Origin: Streptomyces sp. NBC_00459
GTDB lineage: Bacteria; Actinomycetota; Actinomycetes; Streptomycetales; Streptomycetaceae
DNA: 64,000 nt
Assembly: GCF_036013955.1 (NCBI RefSeq)
Contig: NZ_CP107903.1
Coordinates: 5,394,001-5,458,000 of the forward strand
Direction: 5' to 3'
The first letter of the stretch is position 1, and every line of letters begins with the position of its first letter. Both the position numbers and the translations under genes were made by a program. This document shows positions 1 to 8,239 of this stretch, piece by piece. The notes below the pieces were generated by a model. The model searched no databases and was not told the DNA's origin. It saw nothing but the letters and a program-made list of their open reading frames with translations.

Positions 1-351
1 GGTGCTTGCGACGAGGGTGGTGGTGCCGTGGGTCCGGTGGGTGTGGACGCCCTTGAGGATGTCCTCCGCGGTGCCCGAGGTGAAGGAGGCTCCGCCTCCG
101 CCGTGGTTGTGGAGGTCGACGAAGCCGGGGATCAGCCAGTGGCCGCTCACGTCGATCTCGTGGGCGTTCTCGTGCGGGCGCTCGGTGAACTTGGTTCCCT
201 CGACGGTGAGTTGGGCGCCGTCGGTGATTCCCGTGGGGAGTACGGCTTTGGCGCCCCTGAGCACCAGGTTGTGGGGAGTGTGCGGGCCCGTGGGGGCTGG
301 TCGCGCAGATCCCCGCGCCCCTGGGTGGGCTGCCGCTGAGTCCGTTGCCAT
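1..351 (-). CDS. nagA: N-acetylglucosamine-6-phosphate deacetylase, partial (N-terminal part only)
   Basis: Deacetylates GlcNAc-6-phosphate to glucosamine-6-phosphate in the cytoplasm. The reverse strand reads into the amidohydrolase metal motif PGFVDLHNHGGGG, followed by SFTSGT and HTHRTHGTTT, all typical of NagA; the gene runs off the left edge. The family-conserved part begins at a GTG at 264 (LRGAKAVLPTG). The frame is open up to an ATG at 351 that has a weak AGGG ribosome site, but the 29 extra codons coincide with a dispersed Streptomyces repeat (281-330), so 264 may be the real start. It lies directly downstream of the ROK kinase on the same strand, as in nagKA operons, and is probably controlled by the dre sites at 1375-1407. 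The assignment is firm, the start is not. Confidence 0.85.
   Translation of the reverse strand, partial: MATDSAAAHPGARGSARPAPTGPHTPHNLVLRGAKAVLPTGITDGAQLTVEGTKFTERPHENAHEIDVSGHWLIPGFVDLHNHGGGGASFTSGTAEDILKGVHTHRTHGTTTLVAST
281..330. repeat. dispersed Streptomyces intergenic repeat, family A, copy 1
   Basis: The block reads GCGGGCCCGTGGGGGCTGG, then TCGCGCA and CCCCGCGCCCCT. A second copy, with an insertion, lies at 8139-8212. From general knowledge this sequence is scattered through intergenic regions of many Streptomyces genomes. Here it sits between the conserved part of nagA and nagK, overlapping the possible upstream extension of nagA. Confidence 0.7.
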
Positions 352-398
352 GGGTGCCGTCGCCCTGGCTGGGACCCCGGCCCTTGGGTTTGTTGCCA

Positions 399-1346
399 TC
401 AGGCGGATGCCTCCGTGAGGTCGGGGTCGGTAATGGTCAGGAGATCCCACGCCAGCAGGCCCGCGCCCAGGCAGCCTGCCGTGTCTCCGAGGGCTGCGGG
501 GGCGATGACCGGGAGCTTCTGGAAGGTGATCCGTTCCTGGACGGCGGTGTGCAGCGGTGTGAACAGGGTGTCCCCCGCTTCCGCCAGGCCGCCGCCGATG
601 ATCAGGGTGCGGGGGTCGAGGAGGGTGAGGGCGGTGACCAGGCCGTCGGCGAGGGCGTCGATCGCGTGCTGCCAGACCTGGCGGGCGAGCGGGTCGCCGG
701 AGTCGACGGCCCTGGCGCAGTCCGCCGCGTCCGCGCCCGGGGTGCCGGACGCGGCGGCCCACGCCTCGCTCACCGCCGACGCCGACGCGTACCGCTCCAG
801 ACAGCCGCGCCGGCCGCACGGACACGGGATCCCGCCGGGCCGTACGACGATGTGGCCGATCTCGCCCGCGAAGCCGTGTGCGCCCGCCTCGACCCGGCCG
901 TCGATGCCGATCGCGCCCGCGATTCCGGTGCCGAGGGCGACGAAGAAGAAGCGGTCCGCTCCCTGGCCGGCCCCGAGCCGGCCCTCCGCGAGCCCGCCCG
1001 TCCGGACGTCGTGGCCGAGGGCGACCGGCAGGCCCAGCCGTTCCGTGAGCAGGTCGCGCAGGGGTACGTCACGCCAGCCGAGGTTCGCCGCGTAGACGGC
1101 GAGGCCGCGGTCGGCGTCGACGATGCCGGGGACGGAGACTCCGGCGGCAGCGGCGCTCTCGCCGAGGTGGGCGATGCCGTGGGCGCGCAGGTCGGCGGCG
1201 AAGCCGAGGATCTCGGCCACGACGGCTTCGGGGCCGCGCTCGCGTCCGGTCGCCCGGCGCGCCCGGTGGAGCAGGGCGCCGTCCGGCCCGATGAGGGCGG
1301 CTTTCATCGCGGTGCCGCCCACGTCGAGGGCGATGACATGTCTCAC
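399..1346 (-). CDS. nagK: ROK family sugar kinase, probably N-acetylglucosamine kinase
   Basis: Predicted cytosolic ATP-dependent kinase of aminosugars. The 315-residue protein has the ROK ATP-binding motif DVGGTAMK at residues 8-15, the GTGI phosphate loop at 139-142, His165 (GEIGHI) and the ROK zinc cysteines 175, 177 and 182 in CPCGRRGCLE. The start is a GTG at 1346. It is followed on the same strand by nagA, so the pair would convert GlcNAc to GlcN-6-phosphate. It diverges from the sugar-binding lipoprotein gene, with two dre-type operators in the gap, pointing to DasR control. A glucokinase role cannot be excluded by sequence alone, but the nagA neighbour favours NagK. Confidence 0.82.
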   Translation of the reverse strand: MRHVIALDVGGTAMKAALIGPDGALLHRARRATGRERGPEAVVAEILGFAADLRAHGIAHLGESAAAAGVSVPGIVDADRGLAVYAANLGWRDVPLRDLLTERLGLPVALGHDVRTGGLAEGRLGAGQGADRFFFVALGTGIAGAIGIDGRVEAGAHGFAGEIGHIVVRPGGIPCPCGRRGCLERYASASAVSEAWAAASGTPGADAADCARAVDSGDPLARQVWQHAIDALADGLVTALTLLDPRTLIIGGGLAEAGDTLFTPLHTAVQERITFQKLPVIAPAALGDTAGCLGAGLLAWDLLTITDPDLTEASA

Positions 1347-1374
1347 GGGAACAGTGTGGCCCGTAGACCCGGAA

Positions 1375-1390
1375 GAGGTCTAGTCCACTT
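1375..1390 (-). promoter_or_regulatory. dre operator for DasR, site 1
   Basis: The reverse strand reads AAGTGGACTAGACCTC, which matches the known DasR-responsive element pattern TGGTCTAGACCA in its TGG-CTAGACC core. It lies 28 bp upstream of the nagK start. A second site follows after one base in the opposite orientation. DasR is the GntR-family repressor of aminosugar uptake and use. Confidence 0.75.
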
Positions 1391-1391
1391 A

Positions 1392-1407
1392 CGTGGTGTA
1401 GACCTTA
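1392..1407 (+). promoter_or_regulatory. dre operator for DasR, site 2
   Basis: The forward strand reads GTGGTGTAGACCTT within this span, a good dre match (TGG-GTAGACC). Together with site 1 it forms an inverted pair that could serve both the nagK-nagA operon and the divergent lipoprotein gene. Confidence 0.75.
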
Positions 1408-1466
1408 TATGGCGAAGAAATTGAACGTACCAATGAACATGTATGTGAACGACGAGTTGGGATTCT

Positions 1467-2732
1467 GTGGTGCAGCGGCGTAGGACAGGCATGATCGCGG
1501 CGGTGTCCGCCCTCGGGATGACGGCGGTACTCGGCGGCTGCGGAGGAACCGGCTCGGGTGAGGTCACCCTGAAGCTGGTCGCCGCCGACTACGGCGACTC
1601 CGGCGCCAACAGCTCCCAGAAGTACTGGGACAACCTCGTCGCTGAGTACGAGGACACCCACCCGGACGTGCGGGTCGACGTCAGCGTCTACTCCTGGAAC
1701 GACGTCGACCGCAAGGTCAAGGAGATGGTCGCCGCCGGTGACACACCCGACCTGGCGCAGATCGGCGCATACGCCGACTACGCGGCCAAGGGCGAGCTGT
1801 ACCAGGCCGACGACCTGCTCTCCATCCCGACGCAGGCGGACTTCGTCGCCCATCTGGCCGACGCCGGAAAGGTCAGCCGCACCCAGTACGGCATGCCCTT
1901 CGCCGCCTCCACCCGCCTCCTCTTCTACAACAAGAAGCTCTTCACCGAGGCCGGCCTCACCCCGCCCACCACCTGGAGCGAGCTGGCGGCCGACGCCGCC
2001 GCGCTGAAGGAGGAGGGTGTGCGGTACCCGTACGCCCTCCCGCTCGGGCCCGAGGAGGCGCAGGCCGAGGCGATGCAGTGGCTGCTCAGCGGCGGTGACG
2101 GCTACACCAGCGAGGTCGGCACCTACGGCATCGACTCCCCGCAGAACATCAAGACGTTCACCTGGCTCAAGGACGAACTCGTCGACAAGGGCCTCACCGG
2201 GCCCGTCGCCCCGGGCAAGCTCAACCGGGCCGCCGCCTTCGCCGCCTTCGCACGCGGTGAGGTCGGCATGCTCAACGGCCATCCCTCGCTGATGAAGACC
2301 GCGGCGGCCAAGGGGGTGGACGTCGGCATGGTGCCGATGCCGGGCCAGAAGGACTCGACGCGGTCCACGATGGGTGTCGCCGACTGGATGATGGCCTTCA
2401 AGAAGAACGGCCACCGGAGCGAGGCCGGCGACTTCCTCGACTTCGTCTACGACGAGAAGAACGTGCTCGCCTTCTCCCGCGAGTACGACCTTCTGCCGGT
2501 CACCACCTCCGCCTCGAAGACCATGTCCACCGCCGCCCGGGACAAGGACCTCGCCCCCTTCCTCGAAGAGCTCCCGACCGCCCAGCTCTACCCGGTCGGC
2601 AAGACGTCCTGGGCACAGGTCAGCGCGGACATCAAGGAACGGATCGGTACGGCGTTCACGACGGACGGCGACCCGGCGACGGTCCTCACCGACCTGCAGA
2701 AGCAGGCCAACTCGGAGGAGAGCGCCGAGTAG
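1467..2732 (+). CDS. extracellular sugar-binding lipoprotein (ABC transporter solute-binding protein, family 1)
   Basis: Predicted substrate-binding lipoprotein of a sugar ABC importer, anchored outside the membrane. Residues 1-25 form a lipoprotein signal: basic QRRR stretch, hydrophobic core, lipobox VLGGC with Cys25. The mature part (about 395 residues) has the family features MPFAASTRLLFYNKKLF and a C-terminal NVLAFSREYDLLPVT segment. Starts at GTG 1467 or GTG 1470 are equally possible; ATG 1491 would shorten the signal. No permease or ATPase gene follows, so the binding protein is orphaned here, as is common where MsiK supplies the ATPase. The dre pair upstream suggests an aminosugar-related ligand, but the ligand cannot be read from the sequence. 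Confidence 0.85.
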   Translation: MVQRRRTGMIAAVSALGMTAVLGGCGGTGSGEVTLKLVAADYGDSGANSSQKYWDNLVAEYEDTHPDVRVDVSVYSWNDVDRKVKEMVAAGDTPDLAQIGAYADYAAKGELYQADDLLSIPTQADFVAHLADAGKVSRTQYGMPFAASTRLLFYNKKLFTEAGLTPPTTWSELAADAAALKEEGVRYPYALPLGPEEAQAEAMQWLLSGGDGYTSEVGTYGIDSPQNIKTFTWLKDELVDKGLTGPVAPGKLNRAAAFAAFARGEVGMLNGHPSLMKTAAAKGVDVGMVPMPGQKDSTRSTMGVADWMMAFKKNGHRSEAGDFLDFVYDEKNVLAFSREYDLLPVTTSASKTMSTAARDKDLAPFLEELPTAQLYPVGKTSWAQVSADIKERIGTAFTTDGDPATVLTDLQKQANSEESAE

Positions 2733-2788
2733 GCGGGCAGGGCATCGAGCGGGCCACGGCGGCGGAGGAGGCCGCACAGTGAATCCGG

Positions 2789-3052
2789 ATGTCAGCGGCG
2801 GGGGCTACGGTTTCTTCCATGGACGGGGAGCAGCTGGAGCGACGGGAACAGGACATTCTCGCGCTGGAGCGCCGGGGGTTCACGGGGCCGGGGGCGAAGG
2901 AGCGGGCGATCCGGGAGGAGCTGGGGTTGGCGCCGGTGCGCTACTACCAACTGCTCAACGCGCTGCTGGACGACGAGCGGGCGCTGGCGTGCGATCCGGT
3001 GACGGTGAACAGGTTGCGGAGGGTGCGGGAGGCCAGGCGGGGGGAGCGGTAG
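2789..3052 (+). CDS. DUF3263-type small protein
   Basis: A small basic protein of 87 residues from ATG 2789, or 77 from ATG 2819 (MDGEQLERRE), which is where conservation seems to begin. It carries a helix-turn-helix-like core (REQDILALERR, then YYQLLNALLDD) and an arginine-rich tail. From memory this corresponds to the actinobacterial DUF3263 family, usually presumed DNA-binding. It sits after the lipoprotein gene and before a repeat element and otsB. Function unknown. Confidence 0.75.
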   Translation: MSAAGATVSSMDGEQLERREQDILALERRGFTGPGAKERAIREELGLAPVRYYQLLNALLDDERALACDPVTVNRLRRVREARRGER

Positions 3053-3060
3053 GTCACGCC

Positions 3061-3129
3061 ACCTGGGGGCTGTGCCCCCAGACCCCCCTTCGCGCTGAAC
3101 GCGCTCGTCCTCAAACGCCGGACGGGCTG
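3061..3129. repeat. dispersed Streptomyces 3'-end repeat, family B, copy 1
   Basis: It begins with a hairpin (CTGGGGGC-TGT-GCCCCCAG), then GACCCCCC, and ends CTCAAACGCCGGACGGGCTG. Related copies lie at 36457-36524 and 60449-60516. All three are intergenic next to gene ends, so the hairpin may act as a terminator. The family is widespread in Streptomyces. Confidence 0.8.
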
Positions 3130-3157
3130 AAGGGTGCTGCCCGATAGGGTCGCACCC

Positions 3158-4003
3158 ATGGACTCCCTGCCCACACCTCTGACGCAGGCCGGCCGTGACG
3201 GGCTGGATGCCGTCCTCGCGAATCCCGCCGGTGCCGTCGTCGTCCTCGACTTCGACGGGACCCTCGCTCCGATCGTGGCCGACCCCGAGCAGGCCCGCGC
3301 CCACCCCGACACGCTTCCCGCCCTCTCCGCCCTCGCCCCCGAGGTCGCCTCCGTCGCCGTCCTCACCGGCCGGCCCGCCGGTGTCGCGGTCCGGCACGGA
3401 GGTTTCGCGGGTGTGCCCGGTCTGGAGCACCTCGTAGTCCTCGGCCACTACGGCACCGAACGCTGGGACGCCGTGACCGGCACGGTCAGCGCCCCCGCCC
3501 CGCATCCCGGCGTCGCCGCCGTCCGCGCCGAACTGCCCGGGTTCCTCGAACGGTTCGGCGCCTGGCAGGGCACCTGGATCGAGGAGAAGGGCCGGGCCGT
3601 CGCCGTCCACACGCGGCGCGCGGCGGACCCCCAGGCCGCGTTCGAGGCCCTGCGCGAGCCCCTCGCCGACCTCGCCACCCGCCACGGACTCATCGTCGAA
3701 CCTGGCCGCCTCGTACTGGAGCTGCGCCCACCCGGCATGGACAAGGGCGTCGCCCTCCAGGAGTACGTCCGCGAGACCGGCGCCACCTCCGTCCTCTACG
3801 CGGGCGACGACCTCGGCGACCTCCCGGCGTTCGCGGCCGTGGAGAAGCTCCGCCAGAACGGCATCCCGGGCTTGTTGGTGTGCAGCGGCAACGCCACCGA
3901 GGCGGTGACGGAACTGGCGGAACGCGCAGACCTGGTCGTCGACGGCCCCGCGGGCGTCGTACAGCTGCTGACGGCCCTCGGCCGGGCGGTCGTCAGTCGC
4001 TGA
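3158..4003 (+). CDS. otsB: trehalose-6-phosphate phosphatase
   Basis: Dephosphorylates trehalose-6-phosphate to trehalose (HAD superfamily, cytosolic). The 281-residue protein has HAD motif I DFDGTLAPI near residue 33, motif II VLTGRP, the cap-side motif VLELRPPGMDKG and motif III/IV YAGDDLGDLPAF. ATG 3158 (MDSLPTPL) follows an AGGGT site; an upstream ATG at 3134 is open but adds nothing conserved. It converges with otsA and the two coding regions overlap by 11 bp at their stops (3993-4003). Together they make the two-step OtsA/OtsB trehalose pathway, a spore and osmotic-stress protectant in Streptomyces. Confidence 0.92.
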   Translation: MDSLPTPLTQAGRDGLDAVLANPAGAVVVLDFDGTLAPIVADPEQARAHPDTLPALSALAPEVASVAVLTGRPAGVAVRHGGFAGVPGLEHLVVLGHYGTERWDAVTGTVSAPAPHPGVAAVRAELPGFLERFGAWQGTWIEEKGRAVAVHTRRAADPQAAFEALREPLADLATRHGLIVEPGRLVLELRPPGMDKGVALQEYVRETGATSVLYAGDDLGDLPAFAAVEKLRQNGIPGLLVCSGNATEAVTELAERADLVVDGPAGVVQLLTALGRAVVSR

Positions 4004-5402
4004 GCGCGTTCAGCTGATCCAGGAACCACTGGGCCGGCGGCAGCGCGGTCGCCGCCGCGGCCAGCCGCTTCGTGCGCTCCGCCCGTTCGCCGGCCGGCAT
4101 GTTCAGCGCCTCCTCCAGCGCCCGCGCGGTCTGCGTCACGTCGTACGGGTTCACCACGATCGCGTCGTCGCCCAGCTCCTCGTACGCCCCCGCCTCCCGT
4201 GACAGCACCAGCGCGCACCCCTCGTCGGAGACCACCGGGATTTCCTTGGCGACGAGGTTCATGCCGTCGCGGATGGGGTTGACGAGGGCCACGTCGGCGA
4301 GCCGGTAGGCGGCCAGGGAACGGGCGAAGTCGTCCTTGACGTGGAGCACGACCGGGGTCCAACCCGGGCTCCCGAATGTCGAGTTGATGTCGTCGGCGAC
4401 CCGCTGCACCTCGGCCGTGTAGTCGCGGTAGACGGCGAGATCCTGCCGGGAGGGGTACGCGAACGCCACGTGGACCACCCGCTCCCGCCACTCCGGGCGG
4501 TCCTCCAGCAGCTGCCGGTACGCCAGCAGGCCCCGCACGATGTTCTTCGACAGCTCGGTACGGTCCACCCGCACGATCGTCTTCCGGCCGTCCCCGCCGA
4601 TCTCGGCCCTCAACGCGGCCATCCGCTCCTCGACGTCCGGCTCGTGCGCGCGCCTGCGCAGGAAGTCCGCGTCCGCGCCCAGCCCGTGCACCCCGATCCG
4701 CGTGTCGCCGACGCCGCCGACCAGGTCCGTACAGCAGGCGGTGAACGCGTCGGCCCACCGCCGGGTGAGGAAGCCGAGGCGGTCCGCGCCGAGCATGCCG
4801 CGCAGGAGCTGCTCGGAGATGTCGTACGGCAGCATCCGGAAGTAGTCCGCCGGTGCCCACGGCGTGTGCGAGAAGTGGCCGATGCGGAGGTCGGGGCGCA
4901 GCTCGCGCAGCATCCCGGGGACCAGGCTCAGGTGGTAGTCCTGGACCACCACCGACGCGCCCTCCGCCGCCTCGTCCGCCAGCGCCTGGGCGAACGCGCG
5001 GTTGTAGGCCTCGTACGACGCCCACCGGCGCCGGAACTCCGCGTCGAAGACCGGCTCCAGCGGGGTCTGGTACAGCATGTGGTTCACGAACCACAGCACT
5101 GAGTTGGCGATGCCGTTGTACGCGTCCTCGTGCACGTCCGCCGGGATCGCGAGCATCCGTACGCCCGCCTCGGCCTCCCCGCGCCGTACCGCCTCGCGGT
5201 CGCCGTCGCCGAGGGCCGAGCAGACCCACAGGGAGTCCGCGTCCGACCCGATCGCCGACAGACCGGAGACCAGCCCGCCGCCGCCGCGCCGGGCGTGCAG
5301 CGAGCCGTCCTCACGGACCTCGTACGTGACCGGGCCGCGGTTGGACGCGACCAGCACTCGGTATCCGCCCGGACCACTCTGCACACCTTGCGTCGAAGCC
5401 AT
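3993..5402 (-). CDS. otsA: trehalose-6-phosphate synthase (GT20)
   Basis: Transfers glucose from UDP- or GDP-glucose to glucose-6-phosphate. The 469-residue protein has the GT20 N-terminal loop VASNRGPVTYEV, the VVQDYHLSLVPGMLR motif, the HTPWAPADYFRMLP acceptor region, VDRTELSKNI, and the donor-site region LVNPIRDGMNLVAKE. ATG 5402 (MASTQGV) was chosen; the frame is open to 5432 without conservation. It is convergent with and overlaps otsB by 11 bp. The gene for glucosyl-3-phosphoglycerate synthase lies upstream on the same strand, behind a strong hairpin at 5472-5516, so separate transcription is likely. Confidence 0.93.
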   Translation of the reverse strand: MASTQGVQSGPGGYRVLVASNRGPVTYEVREDGSLHARRGGGGLVSGLSAIGSDADSLWVCSALGDGDREAVRRGEAEAGVRMLAIPADVHEDAYNGIANSVLWFVNHMLYQTPLEPVFDAEFRRRWASYEAYNRAFAQALADEAAEGASVVVQDYHLSLVPGMLRELRPDLRIGHFSHTPWAPADYFRMLPYDISEQLLRGMLGADRLGFLTRRWADAFTACCTDLVGGVGDTRIGVHGLGADADFLRRRAHEPDVEERMAALRAEIGGDGRKTIVRVDRTELSKNIVRGLLAYRQLLEDRPEWRERVVHVAFAYPSRQDLAVYRDYTAEVQRVADDINSTFGSPGWTPVVLHVKDDFARSLAAYRLADVALVNPIRDGMNLVAKEIPVVSDEGCALVLSREAGAYEELGDDAIVVNPYDVTQTARALEEALNMPAGERAERTKRLAAAATALPPAQWFLDQLNALSD

Positions 5403-5471
5403 ACGCCTCAACCTAGCCCGGCCCGGAAACACTCAAACGTACACATGTACGCCTCAGCCGTATACAAGCCC

Positions 5472-5516
5472 GCACAGGAGGACCGGTAGCGGTACCACTA
5501 CCGGTCCCACCTGTGC
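5472..5516 (-). terminator. strong rho-independent-like hairpin between gpgS and otsA
   Basis: GACCGGTAG (5481-5489) pairs perfectly with CTACCGGTC (5498-5506). An outer stem GCACAGG (5472-5478) pairs with CCTGTGC (5510-5516), with only a small internal loop between. It lies 11 bp beyond the gpgS stop and upstream of otsA. No long T run follows, which is usual for Streptomyces terminators. Confidence 0.75.
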
Positions 5517-5526
5517 CTGTACCGGC

Positions 5527-6471
5527 CTACGCGGCTTTCCTTCGCGCGTACTCCGCGACGTCCGCCATCGGCGGGCGTTCCTCCGTGTCCACCGAGTACG
5601 TACGTGGCTCGAAGCCCTCCTCGCCGCGCTCGAACTGGGTGATCGAGGGGCGGATCAGATGGCCCCGGGCCAGCCGGAGCTGTGCGGTGCGGTAGATCGC
5701 GGCGGACATCCGGCCCAGGGCCTGGCCGTCCTGGTGGCGGTGCTTGCGCACACCCACGTCCACCTGCGCCAACGCGTCCAGGCCGACCAGGTGCAGGGCG
5801 TCGATCAGCATGCCCAGCTCCACGCCGTAGCCGACGGGGAACGGGAGCTGTTCGAGGAGCGAGCGGCGGGCCGCGTACTCACCGCCGAGCGGCTGGACGA
5901 AGCCGGCCAGCTGCGGCCAGTGCATGTTGAGGAGGGGCCGGGCCATGAGTTCCGTCACCCTGCCGCCCTGGCCGGCCGCCTCGCCGAGCGGACGGTCGTA
6001 CATCGCCTTGACGAGGTCGACACCCGGGTCCGTGAGCAGCGGGCCCACGATCCCGGAGACGAAGTCGGACGAGAACTCCTTCAGGTCCGCGTCGATGAAA
6101 CAGACGATGTCCCCGCTGGTGACCAGGAGCGAGCGCCACAGCACCTCGCCCTTACCCGGTACGGCCGGGAGGCGCGGCAGGATGTCGTCGCGGTGGACGA
6201 CCCGGGCGCCCGCCGCGGCGGCCACCTCGGAGGTGCGGTCGGTCGATCCCGAGTCGATGACGACGATCTCGTCGACGAGCGGGACCCTCAGCATCAGGTC
6301 ACGGCGGATGACGGCGACGATCTCGCCGACCGTCTCCTCCTCGTTGAGCGCGGGCAGGACGACACTCACTGTGGCGTTCGAGGAACGCTTCGCGGCGACG
6401 ATCTTCTTCAGCGGGCGGTCGTCAACGGACCAGGAGCGGGTGTTCAGCCAGCGCTCGGCGTCTTCCAGCAC
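5527..6471 (-). CDS. gpgS: glucosyl-3-phosphoglycerate synthase
   Basis: GT-A-fold (GT81-type) transferase that makes glucosyl-3-phosphoglycerate, a compatible solute and the primer of methylglucose polysaccharides in actinobacteria. The 314-residue protein has VVLPALNEEETVG, the divalent-metal motif CFIDADLKEF, the switch region QPLGGEYAARR, and GVRKHRHQDGQALG near the C terminus. Start GTG 6471 (MLEDAERWL) is preferred: AGGGAGA sits 7-8 bases upstream, and LEDAERW is where conservation begins. ATG 6495 and starts further up to 6627 lack a ribosome site. Single-gene unit ended by the hairpin at 5472-5516. Confidence 0.88.
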   Translation of the reverse strand: MLEDAERWLNTRSWSVDDRPLKKIVAAKRSSNATVSVVLPALNEEETVGEIVAVIRRDLMLRVPLVDEIVVIDSGSTDRTSEVAAAAGARVVHRDDILPRLPAVPGKGEVLWRSLLVTSGDIVCFIDADLKEFSSDFVSGIVGPLLTDPGVDLVKAMYDRPLGEAAGQGGRVTELMARPLLNMHWPQLAGFVQPLGGEYAARRSLLEQLPFPVGYGVELGMLIDALHLVGLDALAQVDVGVRKHRHQDGQALGRMSAAIYRTAQLRLARGHLIRPSITQFERGEEGFEPRTYSVDTEERPPMADVAEYARRKAA

Positions 6472-6656
6472 GTGCGGCTCTCCCTTACGTTGCATGGGGA
6501 GAAGCGCGACCCGCCGCGGCAGCGGCTGATGTCGCGGTATCTCGCGGTTCGGACGGCTCCCACCACCATCCAAGCCTTCGGTTACAGTCTTGAACAACGC
6601 GGGTGACCATCGCATGTCCGAGGTCACCGGTGTTCACAACCTCACAACTTCATACC

Positions 6657-6803
6657 GCTCATCCAGAGGGGCAGAGGGATACGGCCCGATGAAGCCCCGG
6701 CAACCCTCCAGCCGATCCTGTCGCATCTCATGTGGCGAGGACCCCGGCTCGGGAAGGTGCCAAATCCGTCTCATGGCGAAACGCGTCGTGAGGAAGATGA
6801 GGA
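6657..6803 (+). promoter_or_regulatory. SAM-I (S-box) riboswitch leader of threonine synthase
   Basis: Closing helix P1 is CTCATC (6658-6663) with GATGAG (6796-6801). Inside are the S-box signatures CCAGAGGGGCAGAGGGA, GGCCCGATGAAGCC-CGGCAACC, GGTGCCAAATCC and GGCGAAACG. S-adenosylmethionine binding normally lowers expression. The leader ends 15 bases before the thrC start; AGGAAAGGG lies right behind the P1 3' strand, so SAM could hide the ribosome site. Why SAM would regulate thrC: threonine synthase competes with methionine synthesis for O-phosphohomoserine. Confidence 0.9.
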
Positions 6804-6818
6804 AAGGGCTTCGCCTCC

Positions 6819-8123
6819 ATGGCTGCGCAAACTGTCGAGAGCACCACTTCCGGCTCCGTCACCCCTGTTGATCTCGGTCCCGCCGCCGCACTCTCCTGTC
6901 GTGAATGCGGTCACCGAGTCCCCCTCGGTCCGGTGTTCGCCTGCGAGGAGTGTTTCGGCCCGCTGGAGATCGCCTACGACTTCGCCGTCCACTCGGCGGC
7001 CGACACCGAGGAACTCCGCAAGCGCATCGAAGCGGGACCCGCGAACATCTGGCGCTACGCGCCCCTTCTGCCCGTCCCCGCGGACGTCGCCGAGAAGCCG
7101 AACATCAACCCCGGCTGGACCAAGCTCGTCAAGGCCGACAATCTCGCCCGTGAGCTGGGTGTCGACGTCGGCAAGCTCTTCGTCAAGGACGACTCCGGCA
7201 ACCCGACCCACTCCTTCAAGGACCGGGTCGTCGCCCAGGCCATCGAGGCCGCCCGTGCCTTCGGCTTCACCACCCTCTCCTGCTCCTCCACGGGCAACCT
7301 GGCAGGTGCCGTCGGCGCCGCCGCCGCCCGCGCCGGGTTCCGCTCCTGCGTGTTCATCCCGCACGACCTGGAGCAGGGCAAGGTCGTCATGGCCGCGGTG
7401 TACGGCGGCGAGCTCATCGGCATCGAGGGCAACTACGACGACGTGAACCGCTTCTGCTCCGAGCTGATCGGCGACCCGGCCGGCGAGGGCTGGGGCTTCG
7501 TCAACGTCAACCTGCGCCCGTACTACGCGGAGGGCAGCAAGACCCTGGCGTACGAGATCTGCGAGCAGCTCGGCTGGCAGCTGCCCGACCAGCTCGTCGT
7601 GCCCATCGCCTCCGGGTCGCAGCTCACGAAGATCGACAAGGGTCTTCAGGAGCTGATCAAGCTCGGGCTCGTCGAGGACAAGCCGTACAAGATCTTCGGC
7701 GCCCAGGCGGAGGGCTGCTCGCCGGTGTCCGTGGCCTACAAGGCCGGGCACGACGTCGTACGGCCGCAGAAGCCCAACACCATCGCCAAGTCGCTGGCGA
7801 TCGGCAACCCGGCGGACGGGCCGTACGTGCTGGACATCGCGCGGCGGACGGGGGGAGCGGTTGAGGACGTCAACGATGAGCAGGTCGTCGACGCGATTCG
7901 GCTGCTCGCGCGCACGGAGGGGATCTTCGCGGAGACCGCCGGTGGGGTGACCGTGGGTGTGGCGAAGAAGCTGATCGAGAACGGGTTGCTGGACCCGACC
8001 CTCACCACTGTTGTGCTGAACACCGGGGACGGTCTGAAGACGTTGGACGCGGTGGCCGATGTCGGCCTGACCGCGACCATTCGGCCCAGCCTTGAGTCGT
8101 TCCACGCGGCCGGACTCGCGTAA
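6819..8123 (+). CDS. thrC: threonine synthase
   Basis: PLP enzyme converting O-phospho-L-homoserine to threonine. The 434-residue protein has an N-terminal zinc-ribbon-like segment (Cys27, Cys30, Cys42, Cys45), the PLP lysine Lys134 in PTHSFKDRV, the SCSSTGNLAGAVGAAAAR loop, and the C-terminal TGDGLKT phosphate loop. ATG 6819 follows AGGAAAGGG at a suitable distance. A SAM-I riboswitch occupies the leader. A MoaD/ThiS-like sulfur carrier gene follows, which fits a link to sulfur amino-acid metabolism. Confidence 0.95.
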   Translation: MAAQTVESTTSGSVTPVDLGPAAALSCRECGHRVPLGPVFACEECFGPLEIAYDFAVHSAADTEELRKRIEAGPANIWRYAPLLPVPADVAEKPNINPGWTKLVKADNLARELGVDVGKLFVKDDSGNPTHSFKDRVVAQAIEAARAFGFTTLSCSSTGNLAGAVGAAAARAGFRSCVFIPHDLEQGKVVMAAVYGGELIGIEGNYDDVNRFCSELIGDPAGEGWGFVNVNLRPYYAEGSKTLAYEICEQLGWQLPDQLVVPIASGSQLTKIDKGLQELIKLGLVEDKPYKIFGAQAEGCSPVSVAYKAGHDVVRPQKPNTIAKSLAIGNPADGPYVLDIARRTGGAVEDVNDEQVVDAIRLLARTEGIFAETAGGVTVGVAKKLIENGLLDPTLTTVVLNTGDGLKTLDAVADVGLTATIRPSLESFHAAGLA

Positions 8124-8138
8124 GAGGTATTTCGTTCG

Positions 8139-8212
8139 TCCGCGGGCCCGTGGGGGCTGGTCGCGCACACGCGGCGGTAGCCGCACATTCAGCACAGCCC
8201 CGCGCCCCTAGG
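8139..8212. repeat. dispersed Streptomyces intergenic repeat, family A, copy 2 (with insertion)
   Basis: The same GCGGGCCCGTGGGGGCTGG and CCCCGCGCCCCT ends as the copy at 281-330, but with about 30 extra bases (CACGCGGCGG...TTCAGCACA) between TCGCGCA and CCCCGCGC. It fills most of the gap between thrC and the sulfur-carrier gene. Confidence 0.7.
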
Positions 8213-8239
8213 TATGTCACCTGACCGGAGGTTTTCACC

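Noticed and set aside
345..1424. Forward-strand frame overlapping the ROK kinase
   Set aside because: Antisense of a clear ROK kinase; high GC shadow frame without domain.
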